Source: an uncultured Sutterella sp.
Lineage (GTDB): Bacteria; Pseudomonadota; Gammaproteobacteria; Burkholderiales; Burkholderiaceae_F
Assembly: GCA_900552915.1 (NCBI GenBank)
Contig: USBS01000044.1
Coordinates: 1 to 13,704 of the forward strand
Reading direction: 5' to 3'
DNA: 13,704 nt
Below the pieces are notes generated by a model. It saw only the letters and a program-made list of their open reading frames with translations, ran no database searches and was not told where the DNA came from. How positions within the stretch are numbered: the first letter of the stretch is position 1; every line of letters starts with the position of its first letter. Of the stretch, positions 1-7,308 are shown in pieces. The position numbers and the translations under genes were made by a program.

Positions 1-138
1 GGGCAGACCGTCTTGAAGCGTGCGGCAACGCACGTGTAGCTCGTGGAGAGGGTGTAAGACTTCGGGAAACCGAAGCAGTCCTCTGAGAATCGAGAAGCCT
101 CGCCCGAATTTCTCTGAATTCGGACGGGGAGCTGTCAC
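1..138 (+). mobile_element. Right end of an IS200/IS605-family element
   Basis: The window opens inside the 3' end of a tnpB-like gene, followed directly by a subterminal palindrome. That hairpin pairs CCTCG (98-102) with CGGGG (125-129) and CCGAATT (104-110) with AATTCGG (117-123). After it comes GCTGTCAC (131-138), which I take as the transposon boundary. IS200/IS605 elements have no terminal inverted repeats and carry such imperfect hairpins just inside their ends, which fits. The exact end is uncertain by a few bases, and the left end and any tnpA lie outside the window. Seen: palindrome and tnpB tail. Inferred: family and boundary. Confidence 0.65.
3..86 (+). CDS. tnpB: TnpB-like RNA-guided nuclease, C-terminal fragment
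   Basis: Only the last 27 codons are visible, reading from the window edge to TGA at 84-86 in the frame starting at base 3. The peptide begins ADRLEACGNARVARGEG and ends RETEAVL. A short ACG motif followed by a variable basic tail ending near K/R-x-E-A is typical of the extreme C-terminus of IS605/IS1341 TnpB proteins, behind the RuvC domain and zinc ribbon. TnpB is the transposon-encoded RNA-guided DNA nuclease and relative of Cas12. Its guide RNA normally overlaps this end of the gene, and the DNA here is indeed full of hairpins. The catalytic part lies upstream, so whether the gene is intact is unknown. Confidence 0.6.
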   Translation, partial: ADRLEACGNARVARGEGVRLRETEAVL

Positions 139-218
139 CAACAAGAACCTACATCAAGCCCTCGAATTCCCCCTTGCTCCAAACAGAAAGAAAGGACCAT
201 TTTTATCATTATTCACGC

Positions 219-267
219 AAACACATCTTTTTTTGTCCCGCTTTTGATAAAATTGTCCCAAACACAT
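219..267 (+). promoter_or_regulatory. Putative promoter/operator of the ATPase-protease operon
   Basis: The 50 bases before the AAA ATPase carry two pairs of exact direct repeats: TTGTCCC at 233-239 and 253-259, exactly 20 bp apart, and AAACACAT at 219-226 and 260-267. A -10-like TGATAAAAT lies at 245-253, between the TTGTCCC copies. Repeats two helical turns apart around a -10 element suggest a binding site for a regulator, possibly the ATPase itself through its C-terminal HTH-like segment. No convincing -35 is visible. Repeats are seen; operator function is inferred. Confidence 0.3.
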
Positions 268-280
268 AGCGAGTCAAAAA

Positions 281-1330
281 ATGAAAAAAGGCCTCATTCT
301 GGAATTGATTCACTGCCATGCAACAGGCAACGAAGCCGGCTTTCGCAGTACCGCCTATCAGATTGCCAATTCCTTTGATGCCGCCGGCGATACGGAACTG
401 GCTCGCTACATCATGGCGCAGATGAGCGACGCAAATGTTTTTGTGCCGCAGGACGCGATGGCACAACCGGACGTTCAATTATCGGATTTTTTCTACAAAA
501 TCCCTCTGCCGAAAGATCCCTTCCCGTTGCCGCTGCCGATTGAAGAAGACATTCGAGCCATTGTTCGCTCTCTTTCTTTCCCTATGGGCATTCACAAGTT
601 TCTGTTTTATGGTGCTCCGGGAACGGGAAAAACGGAATCAATCAAACACATCGCTCGGCTCTTGAAGCGGGACCTTTACTGTGTCGATTTCTCTCAAATT
701 GTCGACAGCAAGTTGGGGCAGACAGCTAAAAACATTCATGCCGTTTTTGACGAAATGAAACGAGCCTCAAAGTCCCATGGGCCGCTCTTTCTATTTGACG
801 AGATAGATACCCTGGCGCTTGACAGAACAAATCAGCAAGACCTTCGTGAAATGGGAAGAGCCACTTCCACAGTGCTTCATCAATTGGACGAGCTCAACGA
901 AAACGTGGTGCTCTTTGCAACAACCAATTTGCTTGATCGGTTTGACAAAGCGTTGATCAGACGATTTGACGCAACAGTCAACTTCACCCGTTATTCACAA
1001 GAAGACCTGATTGCGATCGCCGATAAACTCTTGGATTTCTTCCTTACAAAATTCAAGAGGAAAGGGCGCAATATGTCTCTTTTCCACAAGATTCTGACTG
1101 CCTCTGCTCCTCTGCCCTACCCCGGAGATTTAAAAAATTTAATCAAGCGCGCAATTGTTTTTAGTTCCGAAGATCGCGAGCTCGATTACCTCAGACGACT
1201 GTATCGGGAAATCAACGGAAAAGACCCTCTCTCACTTGAAGCACTTAGAAAACAAAATTTCACGTTGCGTGAAATGGAAATTTTGACAGGACGATCTAAG
1301 AGCCAAATTGCACGAGATCTGAAGGAATAA
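281..1330 (+). CDS. ietA: AAA+ ATPase, IetA-like, of an ATPase-subtilase module
   Basis: A 349-residue cytoplasmic AAA+ ATPase. An N-terminal helical region (about 5-60) is typical of ATPases encoded beside S8 proteases. The AAA core has Walker A GAPGTGKT (111-118), Walker B LFLFDEID (169-176), sensor 1 ATTN (213-216, N216), an arginine-finger region with RRFD (227-230), and a sensor-2 stretch PGDLKNLIKRA (281-291). The last residues (about 327-348, TLREMEILTGRSKSQIARDL) resemble a small helix-turn-helix. The start ATG is preceded by only a weak ribosome site. It ends three bases before the protease gene, so the two are co-transcribed. The paired architecture matches IetAS, first described as a plasmid incompatibility/stability toxin-antitoxin pair and later listed among anti-phage defence systems. 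ATPase identity is near certain; the IetA name rests on gene pairing and the N- and C-terminal features. Confidence 0.85.
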   Translation: MKKGLILELIHCHATGNEAGFRSTAYQIANSFDAAGDTELARYIMAQMSDANVFVPQDAMAQPDVQLSDFFYKIPLPKDPFPLPLPIEEDIRAIVRSLSFPMGIHKFLFYGAPGTGKTESIKHIARLLKRDLYCVDFSQIVDSKLGQTAKNIHAVFDEMKRASKSHGPLFLFDEIDTLALDRTNQQDLREMGRATSTVLHQLDELNENVVLFATTNLLDRFDKALIRRFDATVNFTRYSQEDLIAIADKLLDFFLTKFKRKGRNMSLFHKILTASAPLPYPGDLKNLIKRAIVFSSEDRELDYLRRLYREINGKDPLSLEALRKQNFTLREMEILTGRSKSQIARDLKE

Positions 1331-1333
1331 CGC

Positions 1334-3598
1334 ATGCCCAATCAGTTCAACGACATCCTCATTCTTAAGGGCTCACTTAACCACGCACCGAATCCGGCAA
1401 AAGGAGGCGCCGCAAAACTCCGACCGGGGAGCATAGTCAAAGCGTCGCATCTTCTTGAGCTCGTGCAGGATTTGCATTCTATTCAGAACGACTGGGACAA
1501 CACGCTCCTGTCTGGAACGGTTCTCGTAACCTGTGACTATAGGGAAATTGTCGCGAAATCCAACCGAATGCGTGTTCTGCTGAAACCGGTTAAGTGCAAA
1601 CACCTTTCCGAACTGGTGTGCGGCGCTCGTTTTGAAACAGTCGTCGACACAAACACAAGTCATCATGTTCTTGTGTACAAAACCACACCTGAGGCGATAA
1701 AGGAGAGCATCGTTTTATTGACTCAAGCTGCCGACTTTCTGAACACCCATTGCTCGGGCGTGATTACCGATAAAACAATAGAAACGGTCAGTCGTGCGGC
1801 ACTTTCAAAATATGGTTTCAGTTCGAGCAAATTTATTCAGGTGCTCCGTGATGCCTATTTCGTCACACGGTTTCGCATCGGTTCTGTTAGTGAAAATTTG
1901 CAGGACGACACTTTGGTTTCGTTGTACCGCGTCGGCAATCAACAATCGCTTATTGCTCTGCTTCACAAAATCGGAATTCGCGTAACGCCCCAACACTTTT
2001 TGAATGAAGACACGCTGCTACTCAGGCCCGACGAACGCCAGTTGCTATGTGAAAAGGCCGGTTGGCTTATTGCGATGGAAGTCAGCGATTTGACATCCTA
2101 TGACACAACAACCGACTTCATTGCATCTACCCCCACACCGATGCAACTGCCCGCGCCTACCAATGAACCGGTTGTCGGCGTCATTGATACTCGTTTCGAT
2201 CAGCGTGTTTATTTTTCCCGGTGGGTTGAGTATCACGACTGCATCAACCCCGCGATCCCTGTCGACCCAAAGGATTTTCGTCATGGGACAGCCGTTACGT
2301 CGTTAATTGTCAACGGACATCACATCAACCCTTCTTTGGACGACGGTTGCGGTTATTTCCGCGTACGTCATTTTGCCGTCGCCCACCATGGCAAGATGAG
2401 TAGCTTCGACATCTTGCTATCCATTCGAAAGATCGTACGAGAGAACCCCGATATCAAAGTCTGGAATCTATCTCTGGGTTCGGCACGCCCTTGCCCGGAA
2501 AATTTCATTTCCCCGGAAGGGGCTGAGCTTGATCGCATTCAACGGGACTACGACGTTCTGTTCGTAGTTGCCGGAACCAACTACCGCACTAATCTGGTAG
2601 ACAAACTTCCGGAACAAAGAATAGGAGCTCCGGCAGATGCGCTGAATCCAATTGTCGTTAACAGCTGTAGTCAAAGTGGGACACCTGCTCCCTACTCTCG
2701 AAAAGGGCCCATTCTTCATTTTTTCATTAAACCGGACGTCTCTTGTTTCGGAGGCGTGCCTCAGGATTATCTGTATGCATGCACGCCCAACGGAAGAGAA
2801 CCAGTCATCGGCACTTCTTATGCCGCTCCCTGGGTAGCAAGAAAGTTGGCCTATATGATCCACCAACTTCACCTGACCCGCACACAGGCAAAGGCTCTTC
2901 TAATCGATTCTTGCGCCGGTTGGGAAACTCTTGGAGATCAGTGGGCATGGCAAGGCTGGGGTTGCGTCCCTACACGCATTGAGGACATCGTACATAGCGC
3001 CAAAAACGAAATCCGTTTTGTCGTCTCCGGAAAGATCGACAACTACGAAACGTTTAATTACGACTTGCCGGTTCCACAAACTACCGATGGCAAATTCGAC
3101 TACGATGTTCGCGCAACGCTTTGTTATTTTCCCGAATGCCATCGAGAACAAGGCGTCGATTACCCCCTTACCGAACTGGACTTGCATTTTGGTCGTGTGG
3201 ACGATCGAAAGGATACTCCCGATATCAAGTCAATCGATCAAAACCGACAGGGTAGTCAGGAAAAACAAAACATCCCTGAGCAATACGCTAGGGCCTTTTT
3301 TCGCAAGTGGGACAATGTGAAGGTTCGGTGTCGGACCTACAAACGAACCTATGACTCTTGTAGCAAACAAGGTTTGTGGGGGCTTCGCATTTTCTCGAAA
3401 GAACGTTTACCAACAAGGTTCGGCCAAAAAATGCCATTTTCCCTTGTTGTCACTTTGCGCTCGCGAAACGGGATTGATCGACACGCCAACTTCATCAAAG
3501 CATGTCAAGCCAGAGGGTGGGTCGTCAATAACCTCAATGTCGAGAACCTGCTTTCCGTTACAGCAAAGATGGAACAAACGGTTGAATTCGAGGATTAG
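1334..3598 (+). CDS. ietS: Subtilisin-like S8 serine protease, IetS-like effector
   Basis: A 754-residue protein with no signal peptide or membrane segment, so an intracellular subtilase. The N-terminal region of about 275 residues is not recognised as a known fold. The S8 domain follows with Asp in GVIDTRF (D285), His in FRHGTAVTSLI (H317), an oxyanion Asn in VVAGTN (N416) and the nucleophile in GTSYAAPW (S495). The triad is therefore complete and the enzyme is probably active. A C-terminal region (about 530-754) may recognise substrate. AAGGA (1322-1326) lies seven bases before the ATG, and the ATPase stop is only three bases upstream. In IetAS the protease is the toxic partner and the ATPase controls it; how either senses phage or plasmid is not established. 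Composition is intermediate compared with the GC-rich stress genes downstream, in line with transfer. S8 family is certain; the IetS role is inferred. Confidence 0.87.
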   Translation: MPNQFNDILILKGSLNHAPNPAKGGAAKLRPGSIVKASHLLELVQDLHSIQNDWDNTLLSGTVLVTCDYREIVAKSNRMRVLLKPVKCKHLSELVCGARFETVVDTNTSHHVLVYKTTPEAIKESIVLLTQAADFLNTHCSGVITDKTIETVSRAALSKYGFSSSKFIQVLRDAYFVTRFRIGSVSENLQDDTLVSLYRVGNQQSLIALLHKIGIRVTPQHFLNEDTLLLRPDERQLLCEKAGWLIAMEVSDLTSYDTTTDFIASTPTPMQLPAPTNEPVVGVIDTRFDQRVYFSRWVEYHDCINPAIPVDPKDFRHGTAVTSLIVNGHHINPSLDDGCGYFRVRHFAVAHHGKMSSFDILLSIRKIVRENPDIKVWNLSLGSARPCPENFISPEGAELDRIQRDYDVLFVVAGTNYRTNLVDKLPEQRIGAPADALNPIVVNSCSQSGTPAPYSRKGPILHFFIKPDVSCFGGVPQDYLYACTPNGREPVIGTSYAAPWVARKLAYMIHQLHLTRTQAKALLIDSCAGWETLGDQWAWQGWGCVPTRIEDIVHSAKNEIRFVVSGKIDNYETFNYDLPVPQTTDGKFDYDVRATLCYFPECHREQGVDYPLTELDLHFGRVDDRKDTPDIKSIDQNRQGSQEKQNIPEQYARAFFRKWDNVKVRCRTYKRTYDSCSKQGLWGLRIFSKERLPTRFGQKMPFSLVVTLRSRNGIDRHANFIKACQARGWVVNNLNVENLLSVTAKMEQTVEFED

Positions 3599-3816
3599 TT
3601 TCCTGCAATATCCAAATTCATAGCCGCCCCGCGTCAAAAGCCCGTGCCGTGCGCTAATATCGAAGTAGGAAGAGCAAGAAGCGCTTTTCTTTTATATCAA
3701 CTCGACAGAAGGCGTCACACATTGGCTTATGCGGGCGGCTGACAACTGTTTCGAGTGGGACTCTCAAAACGAGCTGCATCTGCCAAAAAGAAGCCCCGAC
3801 GCCGAAAGGGGTTCGC
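3599..3816. other. Intergenic gap between protease and first Usp gene
   Basis: This 218-base stretch has no convincing coding frame. A short palindrome around AAGCGCTT lies near 3690, followed by T-rich sequence, but it is too weak to call a terminator. AAGGGG close before 3817 is the ribosome site of the first Usp gene. No clear promoter was seen. Confidence 0.4.
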
Positions 3817-4713
3817 ATGAAAATTCTGATTGCCGTCGACGGCAGCATCTATACCGACCACGCCCTTGAATTCCTGGCTTCGCGTGAAGGGTTCCTTGCC
3901 ACTTCGCCCGAAATCGAGATGCTCTCCGTGGTGCCCCAGATTCCGGCCGGTGCCCTGCGCTTCATCGAGCGCGACACGCTTGAAGGCTACTACAAGGACT
4001 GCTCCGAAAAAATCTTCAAGCCCATCCGCAAGTTCCTCAAAGGCAAGAACCTGCCGGTGAACGAGGTTTACACCGTAGGCGACCCCGCCGAGGGTGTTGC
4101 CGCAGAGGCCGAACGCACCAAACCCGATCTGTTGGTGATGGGCTCTCGCGGCCGCTCGAGCTTGAAGGGCCTCTTCCTCGGCTCCGTGACGCGAGGTGTT
4201 CTCGCGCGCACCAAAATGCCGATGCTCATCGTTCGCTCCGACTTGATTCCCAAGAAGGATGCCATGCGTGTGGGCATTGCGGTTGACGGGTCGCCCAAGA
4301 GCAAGGCCGTCGTCCGCTATATCCTGGACAACCGCGACTTCTTCGGGAAAGACAGCAAGTTCTACCTGATTTACGTCACAAGCGACATCAGTCTCACGCT
4401 TTTGGCGGGCGTTTCCACCGGAGCTCCGCAGCCCTTGAAGGGCACCGATTTGGAAACCATCAAGGAAGAGAGCTATCGCGAGGCCACCGAAGACGTCATC
4501 CCGATGCTCGAAAAAGCGGGCGTTGACTACGAAAAGGTTTGCGAAGAAGGCGCCGCGGGCGACGTTCTTGCGAAGATCGCCAAGAAAAAGAAGCTCGACC
4601 TGATGGTCATGGGTACGCACGGCTACGGGCGCTTCAAGAGCGCGGTGCTGGGGTCAACAGCCATGCGGCTTCTCGCCAAAGGCAGCGTTCCGGTGCTTCT
4701 GGTGCGTAAATAA
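3817..4713 (+). CDS. Universal stress protein with two tandem Usp domains (first copy)
   Basis: 298 residues built of two UspA-type alpha/beta domains, 1-140 and about 150-298. Each starts with a beta strand and Asp (MKILIAVDGS; MRVGIAVDGS from residue 150). Each ends with the ATP-binding motif G-2x-G-9x-G(S/T): G109 to S123 (GSRGRSSLKGLFLGS) and G266 to S280 (GTHGYGRFKSAVLGS). Both sites therefore look able to bind ATP. These are cytoplasmic nucleotide-binding proteins induced by starvation, oxygen limitation or other stress; their exact target is rarely known. The start is fixed by AAGGGG just before the ATG. A paralogue of identical length follows 209 bases downstream. Strong GC bias unlike the preceding operon marks the return to core genome. 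Confidence 0.92.
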   Translation: MKILIAVDGSIYTDHALEFLASREGFLATSPEIEMLSVVPQIPAGALRFIERDTLEGYYKDCSEKIFKPIRKFLKGKNLPVNEVYTVGDPAEGVAAEAERTKPDLLVMGSRGRSSLKGLFLGSVTRGVLARTKMPMLIVRSDLIPKKDAMRVGIAVDGSPKSKAVVRYILDNRDFFGKDSKFYLIYVTSDISLTLLAGVSTGAPQPLKGTDLETIKEESYREATEDVIPMLEKAGVDYEKVCEEGAAGDVLAKIAKKKKLDLMVMGTHGYGRFKSAVLGSTAMRLLAKGSVPVLLVRK

Positions 4714-4922
4714 TCCAGTTGGTTGGTTCGATCAAAGCGCGCGATTGGAAAATCGCCTTACTCAGAGATTTGTGAGTGTCCAACTGCGCTATGATCGAAT
4801 TAAGAAGTCCGGCGCCGCAAAGCTCGTGCAATGCGGATGCCGGAATCGATCGGTTTTCTTCATTTTTGAGTTCGACGCTCCCTGGCGCCGCACACAAGAA
4901 GAACAACAAAGGAAGGATCTAT
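4714..4922. promoter_or_regulatory. Gap between Usp genes with a hairpin and possible promoter
   Basis: A perfect six-pair stem GCGATT/AATCGC (4741-4746/4751-4756) with a GGAA loop follows the first Usp gene, but no T run comes after it, so termination would be weak. A -10-like TATGAT sits at 4790-4795 with only a poor -35 candidate. The gap could hold a separate promoter for the second Usp gene, or the two may form one transcript. AAAGGAAGG at 4908-4916 is the ribosome site for the ATG at 4923. Confidence 0.3.
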
Positions 4923-5819
4923 ATGAAAATTCTCGTTCCTATCGACGGCAGCACCTACAGTGAAAACTCGCTTTCGTTCGTTGCCTCCCGCACGTCCCTG
5001 CTGGGGCACAACCCCGAGATCGAACTTCTGGTCGTGCTCGATCCCCTGCCCGCCCGCGCAGCCCGCTTGGTCGGCAAGGATTCGCTCTCGCGCTACTACG
5101 AAGAAGAAGCCGAAAAGATTTTCGAACCGGCACGCAAGTTCTTAAGCGACAAGCACATCACCGTAAACGAAGCCTTCATGGTGGGCGATCCTTCCGAAAA
5201 GATCGCCGAAGAAGCCGTGCGCCTTGACGCCGATCTGGTGATCATGGGCTCCCGCGGCCGTACGGCGCTTGCCGGCCTCTTCCTCGGTTCGGTGACGAAC
5301 GGCGTTCTGGCCCGCACCAAGAACCCGATTCTCATCGTGCGCAACAAGGCCGTCCCGGAAAGCGACGCCATGCGCGTGGGCGTTGCCGTCGACGGCTCCA
5401 AGTTCGGCGTGGCCGCCGTGAAGTATCTGGTCCGCCACAAGGAACTCTTCGGTGAAGGCGCAACGTTCTACCTCATCAATGTCGCCAGCGACTACGCCGG
5501 CGCCGTGATGCCCGACATGGCCGGCATGGCGCTTCCGGCTCTGTCCGAAAGCGAAGTGCTTGAACTGCAGAAGAAGGAATTCGGCGAAGCCGTCGATCCG
5601 ATCCGTCCGATTCTCGACAAGGCCGGCATCAAGCCGAAGGAAGTGTGTCTTGTCGGCAACCCGGGCGATGAAATCGCTGCGTTTGCCAAGAAAAAGAAGC
5701 TCGACCTGGTGGTTATGGGCAGCCACGGCTACGGGCGCTTCAAGAGCGCCGTGATGGGTTCGACCGCAACTCGCATCGCCGCTCAGGGCGACGTTCCGAT
5801 TCTGCTGATCCGCCGTTAA
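4923..5819 (+). CDS. Universal stress protein with two tandem Usp domains (second copy)
   Basis: 298 residues from the ATG at 4923. An upstream in-frame extension is possible, but AAAGGAAGG lies six bases before this ATG and the protein then aligns end to end with its neighbour. Two Usp domains begin MKILVPIDGS and MRVGVAVDGS, with intact ATP motifs GSRGRTALAGLFLGS and GSHGYGRFKSAVMGS. Role as for the first copy: a cytoplasmic ATP-binding stress protein, target unknown. The two proteins are clear paralogues and share near-identical DNA in the C-terminal motif region (24 identical bases at 4579-4602 and 5685-5708). The middle of domain 2 differs (GAVMPDMAGMALPALSES here), suggesting some specialisation. 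A strong terminator follows. Confidence 0.92.
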   Translation: MKILVPIDGSTYSENSLSFVASRTSLLGHNPEIELLVVLDPLPARAARLVGKDSLSRYYEEEAEKIFEPARKFLSDKHITVNEAFMVGDPSEKIAEEAVRLDADLVIMGSRGRTALAGLFLGSVTNGVLARTKNPILIVRNKAVPESDAMRVGVAVDGSKFGVAAVKYLVRHKELFGEGATFYLINVASDYAGAVMPDMAGMALPALSESEVLELQKKEFGEAVDPIRPILDKAGIKPKEVCLVGNPGDEIAAFAKKKKLDLVVMGSHGYGRFKSAVMGSTATRIAAQGDVPILLIRR

Positions 5820-5836
5820 TTTGCGGCGAACTTCGA

Positions 5837-5861
5837 GACAAGTGTTTGTTCGGCACTTGTC
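5837..5861 (+). other. Stem-loop after the second Usp gene
   Basis: GACAAGTG (5837-5844) and CACTTGTC (5854-5861) form a perfect eight-pair stem around a nine-base loop, just after the stop codon and before the intrinsic terminator. It may protect the mRNA 3' end; no T tract follows it. Confidence 0.4.
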
Positions 5862-5871
5862 CCGACAGAAC

Positions 5872-5904
5872 GGCCCGAGAGAATTTCTCCTCCCGGGCCT
5901 TTTT
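5872..5904 (+). terminator. Rho-independent terminator of the Usp genes
   Basis: GGCCCG (5872-5877) pairs with CGGGCC (5894-5899), with further pairing of GAGA and TCTC inside, and five T follow at 5900-5904. This classic hairpin plus U tract lies about 50 bases after the second Usp stop and separates it from the convergent alcohol dehydrogenase. Confidence 0.85.
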
Positions 5905-5935
5905 CATGCACGCAAGCGTTGCTGCGCAGCCATCA

Positions 5936-7098
5936 TCAGAGCGACGCCTTCAGGATGGCAATGACGCCCGCCTTGTCGATCGGATGCAGAGCCCCCGAAA
6001 GCGGCCACCAGCAAGTGGGAATGTGGTCGGCCATCGCTTCGAAATGGCTTTCGTTGACGCCCACATCTCGCAGATGCATCGGGATGCCGATCGAAGCAAA
6101 GAATTCGGCGGTCTTGTCGATGGCGGCATTGGCTAACGTCATGACGTCGAGCGTCGGATCCATGCCCCAGACGTTGACGGCGTACCGGGCAAAACGCGGC
6201 GCCGTCTGTTCGTTCAAGCTATAGCGCATCCAATGCGGCGTGATGATCGCCAAGCCCACGCCGTGGGTGATGTCGTGCCAAGCGGAAATTTCATGCTCGA
6301 TGCCGTGGCAGGGCCAGGGAGACGGCGTGTTGCCGATCGCGAGAAGTCCGCAGCAGCCGAAGGAGCTTGCAAGCATCATCGCCGCACGGGCTTCGATATT
6401 TTCGGGTCTTTGATGCAAATCGGCGCGTTCTTGATGACGGTCTTCAGAATCGTCTCGCAGAATCCGTCGGCAACATCGTTGCCTTCCATCACCAGGTACT
6501 GCTCAAACGTATGGCTCATGATGTCGGCAGCGCCCGCTGCGGTATGCCAGGCAGGAACCGAGGTGCTTACCTTCGGATCGCAGAAGGAAGCCACCGGGAA
6601 CAGCAAGGGCGAAGAAATCGGCTGCTTTTCGTTGGTGTCAAGATTGGTGATGACGCCTGCGGCATCGTATTCGCTGCCTGTGGCGGCGTTGGTAAGCACC
6701 GTAAAGAGCGGCAGCGCAGCCTTGATGAGGTTCGAATCGCGCACCAGATCCCAGGCGTCTCCCTCGTACTTGGCGCCCGCACAGATTGCCTTGGCGGCGT
6801 CCATGACGGAGCCGCCCCCGACAGCGACCACAAAATCAACAGCTTTTTCTTTGGCGAGCTTGGCCGCAGCATTGACTGAGGTCACGCGCGGATTGGGCTC
6901 GATGCCGGCAAATTCGGTGACTTCAAAACCGTCCAAGGCCTTCTTGACGCGATCGAGCAGACCGCTTTTGACGACGCTGCCGCCGCCGTAGACAATCAAA
7001 GCCTTGCAGCCGTAGGGTGCCGCCGCGGCACCGAGTTTTTCCACGCTGTCGGCACCGTAGACAAGGCGCGTCGGAAGATACAGTTCAAAGGAATGCAT
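5936..7098 (-). pseudogene. Iron-containing alcohol dehydrogenase (YqhD/butanol dehydrogenase type), frameshifted
   Basis: Two reading frames join into one group III alcohol dehydrogenase of 387 residues, the length of E. coli YqhD. The N-terminal part (MHSFELYLPTRLVYG to ICIKDP, residue 232) has the nucleotide-binding GGGSVMDAAKA (95-105) and metal ligands D192 and H196 (ADIMSHTFEQ). The rest, from ENIEARAAMM in another frame, carries H265 (CHGIEHE) and H279 (DITHGVGLAI), completing the metal site. The break lies at about 6399-6406, where one base is missing: an intact gene would read CCC-GGA-AAA-type spacing to give KDPENIEAR. The first frame stops at about 6376. The start at 7098 follows a good GGAGAAAG site. 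The enzyme would reduce aldehydes with NAD(P)H in fermentation. The lesion is a recent mutation or a sequencing error, since both halves are otherwise well conserved. Confidence 0.85.
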
Positions 7099-7225
7099 AA
7101 CTTTCTCCGGTAAGCGCAGCGCAAAAAGCCTGCGCATTTTCACTGCGGCAAAGGTTAGCTCGCAGAGAACCAAAACTCATTGGCTGAAAACGGCAAATTC
7201 TTGCCTTCCTGTTGCAAACGGGCAG
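7099..7225. other. Leader region of the alcohol dehydrogenase gene
   Basis: On the minus strand, GGAGAAAG sits just before the ATG at 7098. A stem GCGCAG/CTGCGC (7114-7119/7130-7135) lies just upstream of it and could affect translation. No clear -35/-10 pair was found. Confidence 0.3.
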
Positions 7226-7226
7226 G

Positions 7227-7259
7227 AAAAAGCCCGCGGGCTTTACGGAACCTGCGGGC
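7227..7259 (-). terminator. Intrinsic terminator of the symporter gene
   Basis: Read on the minus strand, GCCCGC (from 7259-7254) pairs with GCGGGC (7237-7232), followed by five U (A run at 7227-7231). A second GC-rich inverted repeat, GGGGCG/CGCCCC (7270-7275/7281-7286), lies between it and the symporter stop. Position and polarity fit termination of the symporter ahead of the alcohol dehydrogenase. Confidence 0.65.
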
Positions 7260-7308
7260 CTTGCTGCAAGGGGCGGAATTCGCCCCTGCGGGAAGTGAGC
7301 CGGAAGAC

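Larger units (their letters stand above)
1..158 (+). ncRNA. TnpB-associated reRNA (omegaRNA) scaffold and putative guide
   Basis: Three well-formed stems follow one another. CGTGCG/CGCACG (19-24/29-34) closes a GCAA tetraloop. CTTCGG/CCGAAG (60-65/70-75) closes a GAAA tetraloop. The long terminal hairpin spans 98-129. The first two lie inside the tnpB coding end, so the sequence serves as both protein code and RNA fold, the hallmark of TnpB reRNAs. In this family the scaffold runs to the transposon end and the guide is the roughly 16-20 bases just beyond it, here about 139-158. The 5' end is not defined and may lie before the window. Function is inferred from structure and position only. Confidence 0.55.

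Noticed and set aside
20..247. 75-codon frame across the transposon end
   Set aside because: It runs through the hairpins and past the element boundary in a different frame from the tnpB tail, and shows no recognisable protein features.
3680..3702. Palindrome around AAGCGCTT with T-rich tail after the protease gene
   Set aside because: The stem is short and imperfect and the T run is interrupted, too weak to call a terminator.
3727..4620. 297-codon open frame antisense to the first Usp gene, and a similar one opposite the second (5142-5726)
   Set aside because: Both are shadows of GC-rich coding sequence; the sense frames have full Usp domains and ribosome sites.
4726..4740. FNR-like TTGGT...ATCAA near the end of the first Usp gene
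   Set aside because: The spacer is one base short and one half-site is mismatched, so it does not fit the TTGAT-N4-ATCAA consensus.
4776..4922. 49-codon N-terminal extension of the second Usp protein
   Set aside because: The strong ribosome site and alignment with the first copy place the start at 4923.
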